Shown in pieces: positions 1 to 6,809 of a stretch of DNA of 11,632 nt; the stretch's first letter is position 1; every line of letters begins with the position of its first letter. This DNA is from JAGPHI01 sp036661035 (lineage in GTDB: Bacteria > Bacillota > Clostridia > Oscillospirales > Ruminococcaceae). The translations under genes and the position numbers were made by a program. The notes under the pieces were generated by a model that saw only the letters and a list, made by a program, of their open reading frames with translations, was not told the DNA's origin and made no database searches. Location: contig JAVWZM010000067.1 of the NCBI GenBank assembly GCA_036661035.1, positions 1 through 11,632 on the forward strand, written 5' to 3'.

Positions 1-2
1 CG

Positions 3-752
3 CTGAAAGTACCCGAGGAATATTTAAACATGTTTCCGCCCGAAAGCTTTAGCTTGCCGCACAATACGGGCAAAGAGGCAGACGGTCAGCCGCAAAGCCG
101 CCATAAGGGCGCGGCAATGCAGCTAGGACAGCACCCACCTAAAGAGGGCTGGCAAGAGGCATGGAGCGCACACTGCGCCCTTACACGCCTTTGCGACGAC
201 CAACTTGCGCGGATAGTAGACGCAGTAAATGCAAGTGGCATTGCCGACAGCACCCTAATGGTGTGTACCACAGACCACGGCGAGCAATTGGGGCAGCACG
301 GCATGTATCAAAAAATGGAAATGTACGAAAGCGCGGTGCGCGTGCCATGCGTATTTAATGTGCCGAATATTGCGGCAAAAGCCTATGATACGGCTATATC
401 GCATCTCGACTTTGTGCCCACGGTACTGGATTTGCTGGATATTCCCATTACGACAGAGCTTGACGGTACGTCCTTGGCGAAAAGCATTATAAGTGGCGAG
501 GAGCCGGCGGCAAAGGATATATTTTCGGTTTATTGCGGCAACCATATGCCCGGCGATATGCGCCGCATGATAGTGCGCGGCGAATATAAATATATATTTG
601 ACGGGGAAGAAAAAGAGCTTTATAATCTAAAAACAGATGCATTTGAAATGTGCAATCTTGCAAGCAAAGCGGAATATGCGGACATTTGCAACACCATGCA
701 TAAAGCGCTTTGCAAGCATTTTGAAAACACCTATGATACTGTGAAATATTAA
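3..752 (+). CDS. Type I sulfatase (alkaline-phosphatase fold), 5' partial
   Basis: This is the C-terminal part of a sulfatase that hydrolyses a sulfate ester, probably on a glycan or small glycoside. The reading frame is open from base 3 back through the window edge and begins with LKVPEEY, the same kind of segment as VPEEYLDLY in the next gene, so the ATG at base 30 is internal and not the start. Visible family marks are TDHGEQLGQHG (metal-binding Asp-His), then a Lys about nine residues later in MYQKMEMYES, and a C-terminal DGTSLAKSI / EKELYNLKTD region typical of the sulfatase C-terminal subdomain. The formylglycine Cys motif would lie upstream, outside the window, so activity cannot be judged here. 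No signal peptide can be assessed. The stop codon overlaps the ribosome binding site of the next sulfatase, so the two are co-transcribed. The exact substrate cannot be told. Confidence 0.9.
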   Translation: MKVPEEYLNMFPPESFSLPHNTGKEADGQPQSRHKGAAMQLGQHPPKEGWQEAWSAHCALTRLCDDQLARIVDAVNASGIADSTLMVCTTDHGEQLGQHGMYQKMEMYESAVRVPCVFNVPNIAAKAYDTAISHLDFVPTVLDLLDIPITTELDGTSLAKSIISGEEPAAKDIFSVYCGNHMPGDMRRMIVRGEYKYIFDGEEKELYNLKTDAFEMCNLASKAEYADICNTMHKALCKHFENTYDTVKY

Positions 753-761
753 GGAGATACA

Positions 762-2165
762 ATGGCTAAAAATTTATTGTTTGTTTTTGCGGATCAGTGG
801 CGCCGCGCCGCCATGGGCTGTGCAAAGGAAGATCCTGTAATAACTCCAAATATGGACGCTTTCGCGAAAGAAAGCGTGTATTGCAACAACGCCACAAGCT
901 CTTTTCCTTTATGCTCGCCACACCGTGCGTCCCTTTTTACAGGGCGCAATTTGCAAAGCACAGGCGTATTTACCAATTGCAAAACAGGGCTTTCCATGCG
1001 CCTTAAAGACAGCGAGCCATGCATTGCCGAGGTGTTGCGCCTTAAAGGATATCAAACGGGATACATAGGCAAATGGCATTTGGACGAGCCTGAGCAAAAC
1101 AATAGCGCAGCGCCTGCCTCAGGTGCCAGTGCATGGGACACATACACGCCCCCCGGCATACGCCGCCACGGCTTTGAATTTTGGCATTCTTATGGCGCGT
1201 GCGACAAGCATTTAACGCCACATTACTGGGAAAATAGCGAAAAGGCAATAGAGATAAACGAATGGTCGCCAAAGCATGAAACAGATGTTGCCATAGATTA
1301 TATCGAAAACCGCGACAAAGAAAAGCCTTTTTGCCTTTTTGTTTCGTGGAACCCTCCTCACAGCCCTTACGATACAGTGCCCGAGGAATATCTCGATTTA
1401 TATAAGGATAAAACATTGCCATTTAGAGAAAATATTTGTCTTGATAATATCCACCACCACACCTTTGAGCCGTTAAATTACACCGAGGCAGAGCTGCGCG
1501 CAGTGCAAAAAGGATATTTTGCAGCGGTTTCGGGGCTGGACGACCAGTTTGGCAGGCTTACTAAAGCCCTTAAAGAAATGGGCATTGATAAGGACACGAT
1601 AGTGGTGCTTTCTGCCGACCACGGTGATATGCTCGGCTCCCACGCGCTTATGGCAAAGCATGTTTGGTACGAGGAATCTATCGGCATACCCTTTGTTATC
1701 GGCGGCGCAGGCATGGGGCATGGCGAATGTGGCACGGTGTTTGGCAGCGCAGATATCGCCCCCACCTTGCTCGACATGCTAGGCGCGGATATACCTGCGG
1801 CAATGGAAGGCAAAAGCATTGCAGAGGATATTGTAAATTGTAAAACAGACGAAACGGGCGTGGCGTATCTTGTGGCATGTCCGGGGCGCGATGTGTTTTT
1901 GGAAAGCTTTGCAAAAGCGGGCAAAAACCCAATGGATTTCGGCTGGCGCGGTGTGCGCACACAGCGGTATACATATATTATAGACGTGGGATATACCCCC
2001 GAGCCTTGCCTTTCGCGGCTTTTGTACGATAACCTAAACGACAAATATCAAATGCACCCACTGGCAATACAAAGCACCGCAGACAATGCTGTGGCAAAAG
2101 AGCTGGAACAAAAGCTGTGCGCGTTTTTACAAACGGAAAACGATGGCTTTTTACAGCATTTATAA
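762..2165 (+). CDS. Type I sulfatase (arylsulfatase A-like)
   Basis: A complete 467-residue sulfatase. The N-terminus LLFVFADQWR carries the metal-binding Asp11. The CSPHR motif at residues 51-55 fits the C-x-P-x-R signature in which Cys51 is converted to catalytic formylglycine, followed by the usual SLFTGR. GKWH (Lys104, His106), NPPHSPY, ADHGDMLGSH (Asp286, His287) and a later Lys299-His300 complete the expected active-site set. Length is normal for the family. No signal peptide is evident (the N-terminus goes straight into the first strand), so a cytoplasmic enzyme acting on imported oligosaccharides is likely. A Cys-type sulfatase in an anaerobe would need a radical-SAM maturase (anSME), which is not in this window. 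The start is fixed by AAGGAGA at 751-757. It sits 9 bases after the first sulfatase and 10 bases before the enolase-superfamily gene. Substrate is unknown. Confidence 0.95.
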   Translation: MAKNLLFVFADQWRRAAMGCAKEDPVITPNMDAFAKESVYCNNATSSFPLCSPHRASLFTGRNLQSTGVFTNCKTGLSMRLKDSEPCIAEVLRLKGYQTGYIGKWHLDEPEQNNSAAPASGASAWDTYTPPGIRRHGFEFWHSYGACDKHLTPHYWENSEKAIEINEWSPKHETDVAIDYIENRDKEKPFCLFVSWNPPHSPYDTVPEEYLDLYKDKTLPFRENICLDNIHHHTFEPLNYTEAELRAVQKGYFAAVSGLDDQFGRLTKALKEMGIDKDTIVVLSADHGDMLGSHALMAKHVWYEESIGIPFVIGGAGMGHGECGTVFGSADIAPTLLDMLGADIPAAMEGKSIAEDIVNCKTDETGVAYLVACPGRDVFLESFAKAGKNPMDFGWRGVRTQRYTYIIDVGYTPEPCLSRLLYDNLNDKYQMHPLAIQSTADNAVAKELEQKLCAFLQTENDGFLQHL

Positions 2166-2175
2166 GGAGAATAAT

Positions 2176-3327
2176 ATGAACGTACCAACATCATTTTCAA
2201 ATATCAACGAAGTAATTACCGATATTAAGCTGTATAAAAACAACGTGTTCGCAACCAAAAAGTTCAGCTTTGGCACATGGACAAGCCGTCAGCACGTGTT
2301 TATTTCTATCACGGCAGGTGACGTAACAGGCTACGGCGAAAACATTATCACCACAAACGAGCCGGACGTTACCCTTACCGAATGGCAAGGCTGGCTTGGG
2401 GAAATAAAGGGCAAAACAATAAGCGAAGCAATAGATTTTCTCCGCACCAAAATGGGCGTATGGCGCGACCGCATGACGGAAATGACAGAAATGTGCCTTA
2501 TAGACCTTGCAGGAAAGGCAGCAAAGCAAAACGCCATAGACATGCTGGGCTTAAAAGGCACAGAGCCTGTGTGCGGCGTGTATGTAATACTTAGCGACGA
2601 CCTTGCCTTTGTAGACGAGCGCGCGCGCTGGGCAGTTGAAAATAACCGCGCACAGTTTATTAAGGTAAAGCTTTTCGGCCGTCCGTCACTGGATAGAGCC
2701 GTAATAGAAACCGTGCGCCGCCATGCGCCAAGGGAAACCACATATTTGATAGGCGATGTAAACGGCGGCTATAAAATGCACGACGAGGCGGCTACCCCCG
2801 AGCAAATCGCCTCTTGCCTTGCCACCTTGTACGAGGCAGGGCTAGACGCCTGTGAGGATCCTGCCTATATAGACAATAAGGAATGGGTAAAGCTGCAAGA
2901 TTTAAGCGCAGAGCTTGCCCTTATCCCCGATTACCCCATGCGTCCGGCGTGGGACGCCATTAAAACAATGCTCCCGGGCATGGGGCGCATATATAATATT
3001 CATCCCGGCTCTGCCGGCTCTGTGTTTGACGCAATTGTACTGGCAAGGCATATCCACGAAATAGGCGCAAAGCTGATGATAGGCGACGACAGCTTAATCG
3101 GCCCCGGCTGCACCATTTGGCAGCAGCTTGCGCTTGGGCTTAAAGCAAGCTGGGTAGAGGCTACGGAAAAGCCCGCCGAGTCCGACAAATTTTATTCGGC
3201 AGTAAAAAGCATTGCCACAAATTCCGCCGCCGCGCCTATCGAAATAGACCGCACGGTACATGGCTTTGGCTTATCTCTGGACGCCGACAAGCTGGCGGTT
3301 ATCGCAGACGAAGTGTACTGCGTATAA
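2176..3327 (+). CDS. Enolase-superfamily protein (mandelate racemase / muconate lactonizing-like)
   Basis: A 383-residue member of the enolase superfamily, whose enzymes abstract the proton alpha to a carboxylate and act as sugar-acid dehydratases, racemases/epimerases or cycloisomerases. Visible marks are a KVK motif (Lys163, Lys165) at the end of the second barrel strand, then candidate Mg ligands Asp194 (GDVNGGY), Glu227 (CEDP) and Asp252 (PDYP). Further on are NIHPGSAG (His276) and MIGDDS near residues 302-306, where the second acid/base groups usually lie. Assignment of individual residues is inference without an alignment. I chose ATG 2176 because AAGGAGA at 2164-2170 sits 5 bases upstream; an in-frame ATG at 2086 lies inside the sulfatase and lacks a site. 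Directly downstream of two sulfatases, it probably acts on an acid released from the desulfated substrate. The precise reaction cannot be named. Confidence 0.88.
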   Translation: MNVPTSFSNINEVITDIKLYKNNVFATKKFSFGTWTSRQHVFISITAGDVTGYGENIITTNEPDVTLTEWQGWLGEIKGKTISEAIDFLRTKMGVWRDRMTEMTEMCLIDLAGKAAKQNAIDMLGLKGTEPVCGVYVILSDDLAFVDERARWAVENNRAQFIKVKLFGRPSLDRAVIETVRRHAPRETTYLIGDVNGGYKMHDEAATPEQIASCLATLYEAGLDACEDPAYIDNKEWVKLQDLSAELALIPDYPMRPAWDAIKTMLPGMGRIYNIHPGSAGSVFDAIVLARHIHEIGAKLMIGDDSLIGPGCTIWQQLALGLKASWVEATEKPAESDKFYSAVKSIATNSAAAPIEIDRTVHGFGLSLDADKLAVIADEVYCV

Positions 3328-3557
3328 TAAGGGGCTTATTTAGGGACGAAGGAGTAGTATAGCATTTGTTCAAAGCTATATTGCGCGTAAAGCCATAGGC
3401 TTTCGCATAACATCGCCACGCGAGGGAATATAGCAACGCTTAAAATCTTTAAAACACCATTTATCATAAGTTGAGCTGCTATAAACGCTTGTGTTTATCA
3501 ATTTTAGGCTAAATATTATGCAAAACAAACTTTATTTTTATAAATGCTTGCATTTGA
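3328..3557. other. Intergenic region with nested inverted repeat, no gene
   Basis: No coding region is convincing here. The stretch contains a weak 6-bp hairpin overlapping the enolase-gene stop (3326-3331 with 3335-3340) and a nested inverted repeat. In the latter, 3375-3382 pairs with 3427-3434, 3384-3388 with 3418-3422, and 3389-3394 with 3398-3403. There is also a 6-bp inverted repeat at 3481-3486/3493-3498. None is followed by a clear T-run, so I cannot call a proper terminator for the sulfatase operon. The promoter of the zinc-ribbon gene begins at 3558. Confidence 0.6.
3375..3434. repeat. Nested inverted repeat, possible structured RNA or element
   Basis: Three perfect stems are nested: an outer 8-bp stem (GCTATATT with AATATAGC), an inner 5-bp stem (CGCGT with ACGCG), and a 6-bp hairpin (AAAGCC-ATA-GGCTTT). 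A second copy of TATAGC at 3358-3363 could compete for the GCTATA arm at 3375-3380. There is no T-run after it on either strand. It may be a structured leader or 3' UTR, or a small mobile palindromic element. Confidence 0.45.
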
Positions 3558-3586
3558 TTGACAGGCGGCTTTATTCGTGTTAGAAT
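3558..3586 (+). promoter_or_regulatory. Sigma-70/SigA promoter of the zinc-ribbon gene
   Basis: A perfect -35 box TTGACA (3558-3563), a spacer of exactly 17 bases, and a -10 box TAGAAT (3581-3586, five of six matches) point at the zinc-ribbon gene, with transcription expected to start near 3593. This is the strongest promoter I can see in the window. The short leader contains a 5-bp hairpin, ACGTC/GACGT (3593-3597 with 3604-3608). Confidence 0.85.
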
Positions 3587-3632
3587 AAGGAAACGTCAAA
3601 TTAGACGTAACAATAATTTAAAGAGGTATTCA

Positions 3633-3908
3633 ATGTACAACGACAAAACTATCGTCTGCAAAGATTGCGGCCAAGAATTCACATTTACTGCCAGCGAGCA
3701 GGAGTTTTTCGCAGAAAAAGGCTTCACAAACGAGCCACAGCGTTGCAAACCGTGCCGCGACGCACGCAAGCAGAATTCACGTGGCAATGGCGGCGACCGT
3801 CAAATGTTTGACGCCGTTTGCGCTTCCTGCGGCAATTCATGCAAGGTTCCTTTCGAGCCTCGTAATGATCGCCCTGTTTATTGCAGCGATTGCTTTAGCA
3901 AACGATAA
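3633..3908 (+). CDS. Small two-zinc-ribbon protein
   Basis: A 91-residue soluble protein with two Cys4-type metal sites. The first half has CKDC (Cys9, Cys12) and CKPC (Cys38, Cys41) around a conserved QEFTFTASEQEFFAEKGF segment, matching the probable zinc-ribbon domain family found in many Clostridia (zf-trcl type). The second half has CASC (Cys63, Cys66) and CSDC (Cys84, Cys87) around VPFEPRNDRPVYC, with an extra Cys70. The two are joined by a polar linker of about 20 residues rich in Asn, Gly and Arg. The start at 3633 is preceded by AAGAGG (3621-3626) six bases upstream; the longer reading back to 3558 would begin inside the -35 box and is rejected. It is flanked by its own promoter and terminator, so it is a single-gene unit. 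The molecular function of this family is not established; nucleic-acid binding is a guess from the fold. Confidence 0.9.
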   Translation: MYNDKTIVCKDCGQEFTFTASEQEFFAEKGFTNEPQRCKPCRDARKQNSRGNGGDRQMFDAVCASCGNSCKVPFEPRNDRPVYCSDCFSKR

Positions 3909-3922
3909 AATTAACAAACACG

Positions 3923-3955
3923 AAGGCATATCTCTTTACAGAGATATGCCTTTTT
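3923..3955 (+). terminator. Rho-independent terminator of the zinc-ribbon gene
   Basis: A perfect 12-bp stem (3923-3934 with 3941-3952, AAGGCATATCTC and its complement) with a 6-base loop TTTACA ends in a run of T at 3951-3955. It starts 15 bases after the zinc-ribbon stop codon. Confidence 0.93.
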
Positions 3956-3990
3956 GCTGTTATATATACAATAACGCTTTGCAAATCAGC

Positions 3991-4028
3991 AAAAACGCCA
4001 AGGCATTCTTACATAGAATACCTTGGCG
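3991..4028 (-). terminator. Rho-independent terminator of the recA-recX-rimO-pgsA unit (minus strand)
   Basis: Read on the minus strand, a 14-position stem (4028-4015 with 4009-3996, one A/C mismatch) with a 5-base loop is followed by TTTTT (the A-run at 3991-3995 on the plus strand). It faces the plus-strand terminator about 40 bases away, as expected between convergent units. It lies about 265 bases beyond the pgsA stop, with the tandem repeats in between. Confidence 0.8.
4015..4027. repeat. 13-bp direct repeat, copy 1 (also a terminator arm)
   Basis: The 13 bases AGAATACCTTGGC are identical to 4207-4219. The two copies bracket the tandem array. This copy is one arm of the minus-strand terminator. 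Confidence 0.85.
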
Positions 4029-4031
4029 CAA

Positions 4032-4206
4032 TTCCTATTTTACTGGCGACTACCCCAACATTCGACAAGGAGCCTTCCTATTTTACGGGTGTCCGCCCCC
4101 CAACATTTGACAAAGAGCCTTCCTATTTTACGGGTGTCCGCCCCCAACATTTGACAAGGAGCCTTCCTATTTTACGGGCGACTACCCCAACATTCGACAA
4201 GGAGCC
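4032..4206. repeat. Tandem repeat array, four units of 43-45 bp
   Basis: Four contiguous units lie at 4032-4074 (43), 4075-4119 (45), 4120-4163 (44) and 4164-4206 (43). Each begins TTCCTATTTTAC and ends with GAGCC. Units 1 and 4 share the variant core GGCGACTACCCC with ATTCGAC. Units 2 and 3 share GGTGTCCGCCCCC with ATTTGAC. The order is therefore A-B-B-A. The array falls inside the 3' untranslated stretch of the pgsA-containing transcript. No unit looks like a CRISPR repeat because there are no spacers. I do not recognise the family. Confidence 0.9.
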
Positions 4207-4219
4207 AGAATACCTTGGC
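4207..4219. repeat. 13-bp direct repeat, copy 2
   Basis: Identical to 4015-4027, directly abutting the last repeat unit. It may be a target-site duplication or a relic of the duplication that brought in the array. It can also pair with the other terminator arm (3996-4009), giving an alternative long-range hairpin with the array in its loop. Confidence 0.8.
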
Positions 4220-4292
4220 ATATAAAAGAAGCTTCATATATTGTTATTTTGCCAAGCTTATGCGCTACATAAGTTAATTGCAAGGGTTTGCC

Positions 4293-4856
4293 CTATTTTG
4301 CAGTGTTGATAAAATGCCTGTTTCCCCAAATATATTGTATGCCCGAAAGAGCCGTAACAATAGCTACAAGCCAGCACAGCAAGGACGACGCGCCCTGTAC
4401 AAAGGCGGCGTTTGCACCGCCGAAAATGCCCATGGCAAAATAGTAAAATATAACGGTAAGCATCTGCAAAACGGTTTTCAGCTTGCCCCAAATATTGGCG
4501 GCAATCACCTTGCCCTCAGGGGAGCTTGCGGCTATCATGCGCACGCCTGATACGGCAAATTCCCGTGCAATAATGATGCATATAACAATAGGGCTGCACA
4601 CGCCGTCTGCCATCATGTAAATAAACGCCACGGTGGTAAGCAGCTTATCCGCAAGAGGATCCGCAAACTTGCCAAAATCTGTAACCATATGGTTTTTACG
4701 TGCAAGAAAGCCGTCCAAAAAATCGGTAAAGCTTGCCGCGGCAAATATTATACCTGCCACCAGCACGCCTGTATTGCCAACGCTCCATGATGCAAAAAAC
4801 ATAAAAACAGGTATCAATAATACGCGCAGCAAGGTTAGCTTATTGGGTAAATTCAT
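4293..4856 (-). CDS. pgsA: CDP-diacylglycerol--glycerol-3-phosphate 3-phosphatidyltransferase
   Basis: An integral membrane enzyme that makes phosphatidylglycerophosphate from CDP-diacylglycerol and glycerol-3-phosphate, the committed step to phosphatidylglycerol and cardiolipin. The full CDP-alcohol phosphatidyltransferase signature is present: Asp45, Asp48-Gly49, Ala52-Arg53, Gly62, Asp66, Asp70 with correct spacing. The 187 residues begin MNLPNKLTLLR, a typical PgsA N-terminus, and contain several hydrophobic membrane spans. I start it at 4856 because AGAGGAGA (4863-4870 on the plus coordinate) sits six bases upstream; an ATG seven codons earlier lies inside rimO and lacks a site. Only one base separates it from the rimO stop, so it is translationally linked to that gene. 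It is the last gene of the unit. Confidence 0.95.
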   Translation of the reverse strand: MNLPNKLTLLRVLLIPVFMFFASWSVGNTGVLVAGIIFAAASFTDFLDGFLARKNHMVTDFGKFADPLADKLLTTVAFIYMMADGVCSPIVICIIIAREFAVSGVRMIAASSPEGKVIAANIWGKLKTVLQMLTVIFYYFAMGIFGGANAAFVQGASSLLCWLVAIVTALSGIQYIWGNRHFINTAK

Positions 4857-4857
4857 T

Positions 4858-6180
4858 TTATATCTCCTCTTTAACAACGCCGAATAAATCGCACATGTCG
4901 CTTTCTTCTATTTCCACCTTGTAAAACGCGCCTGTTTCTAGGGGGATATCGCTTTTGCCGTAACACTCGGCATCTATTTCGGGTGCGTCCTGCTCTGTGC
5001 GCATAATGTAAAGGTCGTTTTCGTCATCGTAATCGTCGCATACTGCGGTTAAGGTTTTTCCTACCTTTGCCGCTTGCTTTGCCGCCATGATTTCGCTTTG
5101 TATGCGCATGATGATATCCGCACGCTTTTCGCGAGTTTCCATTGGCATTTGCTCCATTTGCGCGGCAACAGTACCCTCCTCCTCGCTATAGGCAAAGCAG
5201 CCTAAGCGGTCGAACCTGTACTCTTTCACAAAATTACACAGCTCGCAAAACTCATCTTCTGTTTCGCCGGGATAGCCTGCAATCAAGGTGGTGCGCAAGG
5301 TGATGTCTGGCATTGCTTTACGCAGAGCATCAAGGGCATTTACGATAGTTTCGTGGGTGCCCTTGCGGTTCATGCTTTGCAATACGCGTGTGTTTGAGTG
5401 CTGTATAGGCACATCAAGATAATGCAGCACCTTATTGTTGCGCACCATTGCCGCAATAAATTCCGGCGTAATGCGCTCAGGATATGCATATAAAAGACGA
5501 ATCCAGCGTATGCCGTCTATCTTGTTTAGTTCGTCTAAAAGCTGTGGCGTTTGCACCTCGCCTAAATCTGCGCCGTATGCCGTTAAATCCTGCGCAACTA
5601 TTATAAGCTCCTTCACGCCCTCGCTTGCAAGCCAGCGCGCCTCGGCGACAACGTCTTCTATACTACGGCTGCGAAGTGCGCCGCGAATAAGCGGTATGGC
5701 GCAGTAATGGCAGCAATTGGAACAGCCCTCGGCTATTTTAAGATATGCATAATGCCTTGGCGTTGATATCACCCTTGCGCCGCCAAGGGGCATGGCGGAT
5801 TTTGCGCCGTAGCTTTCAAGACATTCCCCATGGGCAATGCGCTCTACCAAAGCCGCAATTGCGCCGTTGGAGCCTATGCCTATCACGGCGTCCACCTCGG
5901 GTATTTCGCGGCGGATATCCTCTTTGTATCTTTCGGCAAGGCAGCCTGTTACAATCACCTTTAGGCTTGGCTTTGCCTTTTTATAAGAGCATGCGGTTAA
6001 TATGTTTTCGATAGCTTCTTCCTTTGCGCTTTCGATAAAACCGCAAGTATTTATCAATATAATATCCGCGTCGCCAAGCTCCGCCACCGTTTCGTGCCCT
6101 GCCTCAAGCAAGGCATGACACATTACATCTGCGTCCACTTGGTTTTTGGGGCAGCCGAGGGAAATAAGTGCTATATTCAT
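4858..6180 (-). CDS. rimO: Ribosomal protein S12 methylthiotransferase RimO
   Basis: A radical-SAM methylthiotransferase of 440 residues that adds a methylthio group to the conserved Asp of ribosomal protein S12. It opens with MNIALISLGCPKNQVD, diagnostic of RimO over MiaB. The UPF0004 domain cluster cysteines are Cys10, Cys46 (NTCGF) and Cys80 (TGC). The radical-SAM cluster is Cys153-x3-Cys157-x2-Cys160, followed by AIPLIRG; an additional Cys156 lies inside the motif. The C-terminus (about 375-440) corresponds to the TRAM domain. The start codon overlaps the recX stop (ATGA), with GGAGA six bases upstream (plus coordinates 6187-6191). It precedes pgsA by one base. The rimO-pgsA adjacency is common in Clostridia. 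Confidence 0.96.
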   Translation of the reverse strand: MNIALISLGCPKNQVDADVMCHALLEAGHETVAELGDADIILINTCGFIESAKEEAIENILTACSYKKAKPSLKVIVTGCLAERYKEDIRREIPEVDAVIGIGSNGAIAALVERIAHGECLESYGAKSAMPLGGARVISTPRHYAYLKIAEGCSNCCHYCAIPLIRGALRSRSIEDVVAEARWLASEGVKELIIVAQDLTAYGADLGEVQTPQLLDELNKIDGIRWIRLLYAYPERITPEFIAAMVRNNKVLHYLDVPIQHSNTRVLQSMNRKGTHETIVNALDALRKAMPDITLRTTLIAGYPGETEDEFCELCNFVKEYRFDRLGCFAYSEEEGTVAAQMEQMPMETREKRADIIMRIQSEIMAAKQAAKVGKTLTAVCDDYDDENDLYIMRTEQDAPEIDAECYGKSDIPLETGAFYKVEIEESDMCDLFGVVKEEI

Positions 6181-6809
6181 TCAAAATCTCCATTTGTATC
6201 GTTATAATTATCCGTATATTTTTCTATTGCCGTTTTAACCTCGCGATAAGCAAAGCCACGCCGCATAAGCGCCGCAATTACCTTGTCGCGCTCTCCGTTT
6301 TGCAGCTTTGACAAATAGCTTTTTTCTATTATTGCGGCTATTGCGCTAATATCACTGCCGTCTATTTCGCAAAGTGCTGTTTCGATATCCTCGCGGCATA
6401 TGCCCTTTTGCGAAAGTATGCGCTGTATCTCGCGGCGAGATTTGCGCTGGCCCACAAGATACTTTGCCCTATGCACGGCAAATGCCGCATCGTCTATAAG
6501 GTCCAGCCTGCACATTTCCGCCACAGCCACAGCCGCGGTTTCTTCGTCGAATTTAAGGCAAAGCTTGTCGAAAAGCTCTTTGGACGCGTAATCTCGCAAG
6601 GAAAGATATTGTAGCGCCTTATCCTTTGCCTTGCGCGTGTCGCCCTCGCTTTTCAGCACGGCAAGCTCGCTGTCGCTTAAAACAATATCTTCTTTAATAT
6701 CTTTGCGCAAAAGCGTTTCGCCGTCTACCGAAAAAAGGAATTCGTCGTAGGTAAACAGCGCAAAACGCCCCTGCTTTGTTTTGCTGATACGTGTAATGGC
6801 AGTGCTCAT
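6177..6809 (-). CDS. recX: Regulatory protein RecX
   Basis: A 210-residue RecX protein, a modulator that binds RecA filaments and limits recombinase activity. The repeated three-helix RecX pattern is visible: ALQYLSLRDYASKELFDKL, then YLVGQRKSRREIQRILSQKG with KGI, then the C-terminal MRRGFAYREVKTAIE. An N-terminal stretch of about 60 residues (TRISKTKQGRFALF...) before the core matches longer Firmicutes versions. The start ATG overlaps the recA stop by one base (TAATG) and the stop overlaps rimO's start by four bases. Coupling to recA is expected, because no strong ribosome binding site is seen in front of it. Its placement directly after recA supports the assignment. Confidence 0.93.
   Translation of the reverse strand: MSTAITRISKTKQGRFALFTYDEFLFSVDGETLLRKDIKEDIVLSDSELAVLKSEGDTRKAKDKALQYLSLRDYASKELFDKLCLKFDEETAAVAVAEMCRLDLIDDAAFAVHRAKYLVGQRKSRREIQRILSQKGICREDIETALCEIDGSDISAIAAIIEKSYLSKLQNGERDKVIAALMRRGFAYREVKTAIEKYTDNYNDTNGDFE

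Noticed and set aside
1478..2044. Minus-strand open frame of 188 codons
   Set aside because: It is fully antisense to the second sulfatase, which has all family motifs, and its translation is low-complexity Ser-rich.
3529..3538. Shared 10-mer ATATTGCGCG (3378-3387 and 11529-11538) as evidence of one repeat family
   Set aside because: Ten bases are too few in a window of this size, and the flanking sequences do not align.
3781..4110. Plus-strand frame of 109 codons across the zinc-ribbon end and repeats
   Set aside because: It reads through a strong terminator and into the tandem repeats, and overlaps the real zinc-ribbon gene in another frame.
4032..4206. CRISPR array
   Set aside because: The units are contiguous with no unique spacers, and they vary internally as two types. 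This is a tandem repeat, not repeat-spacer structure.
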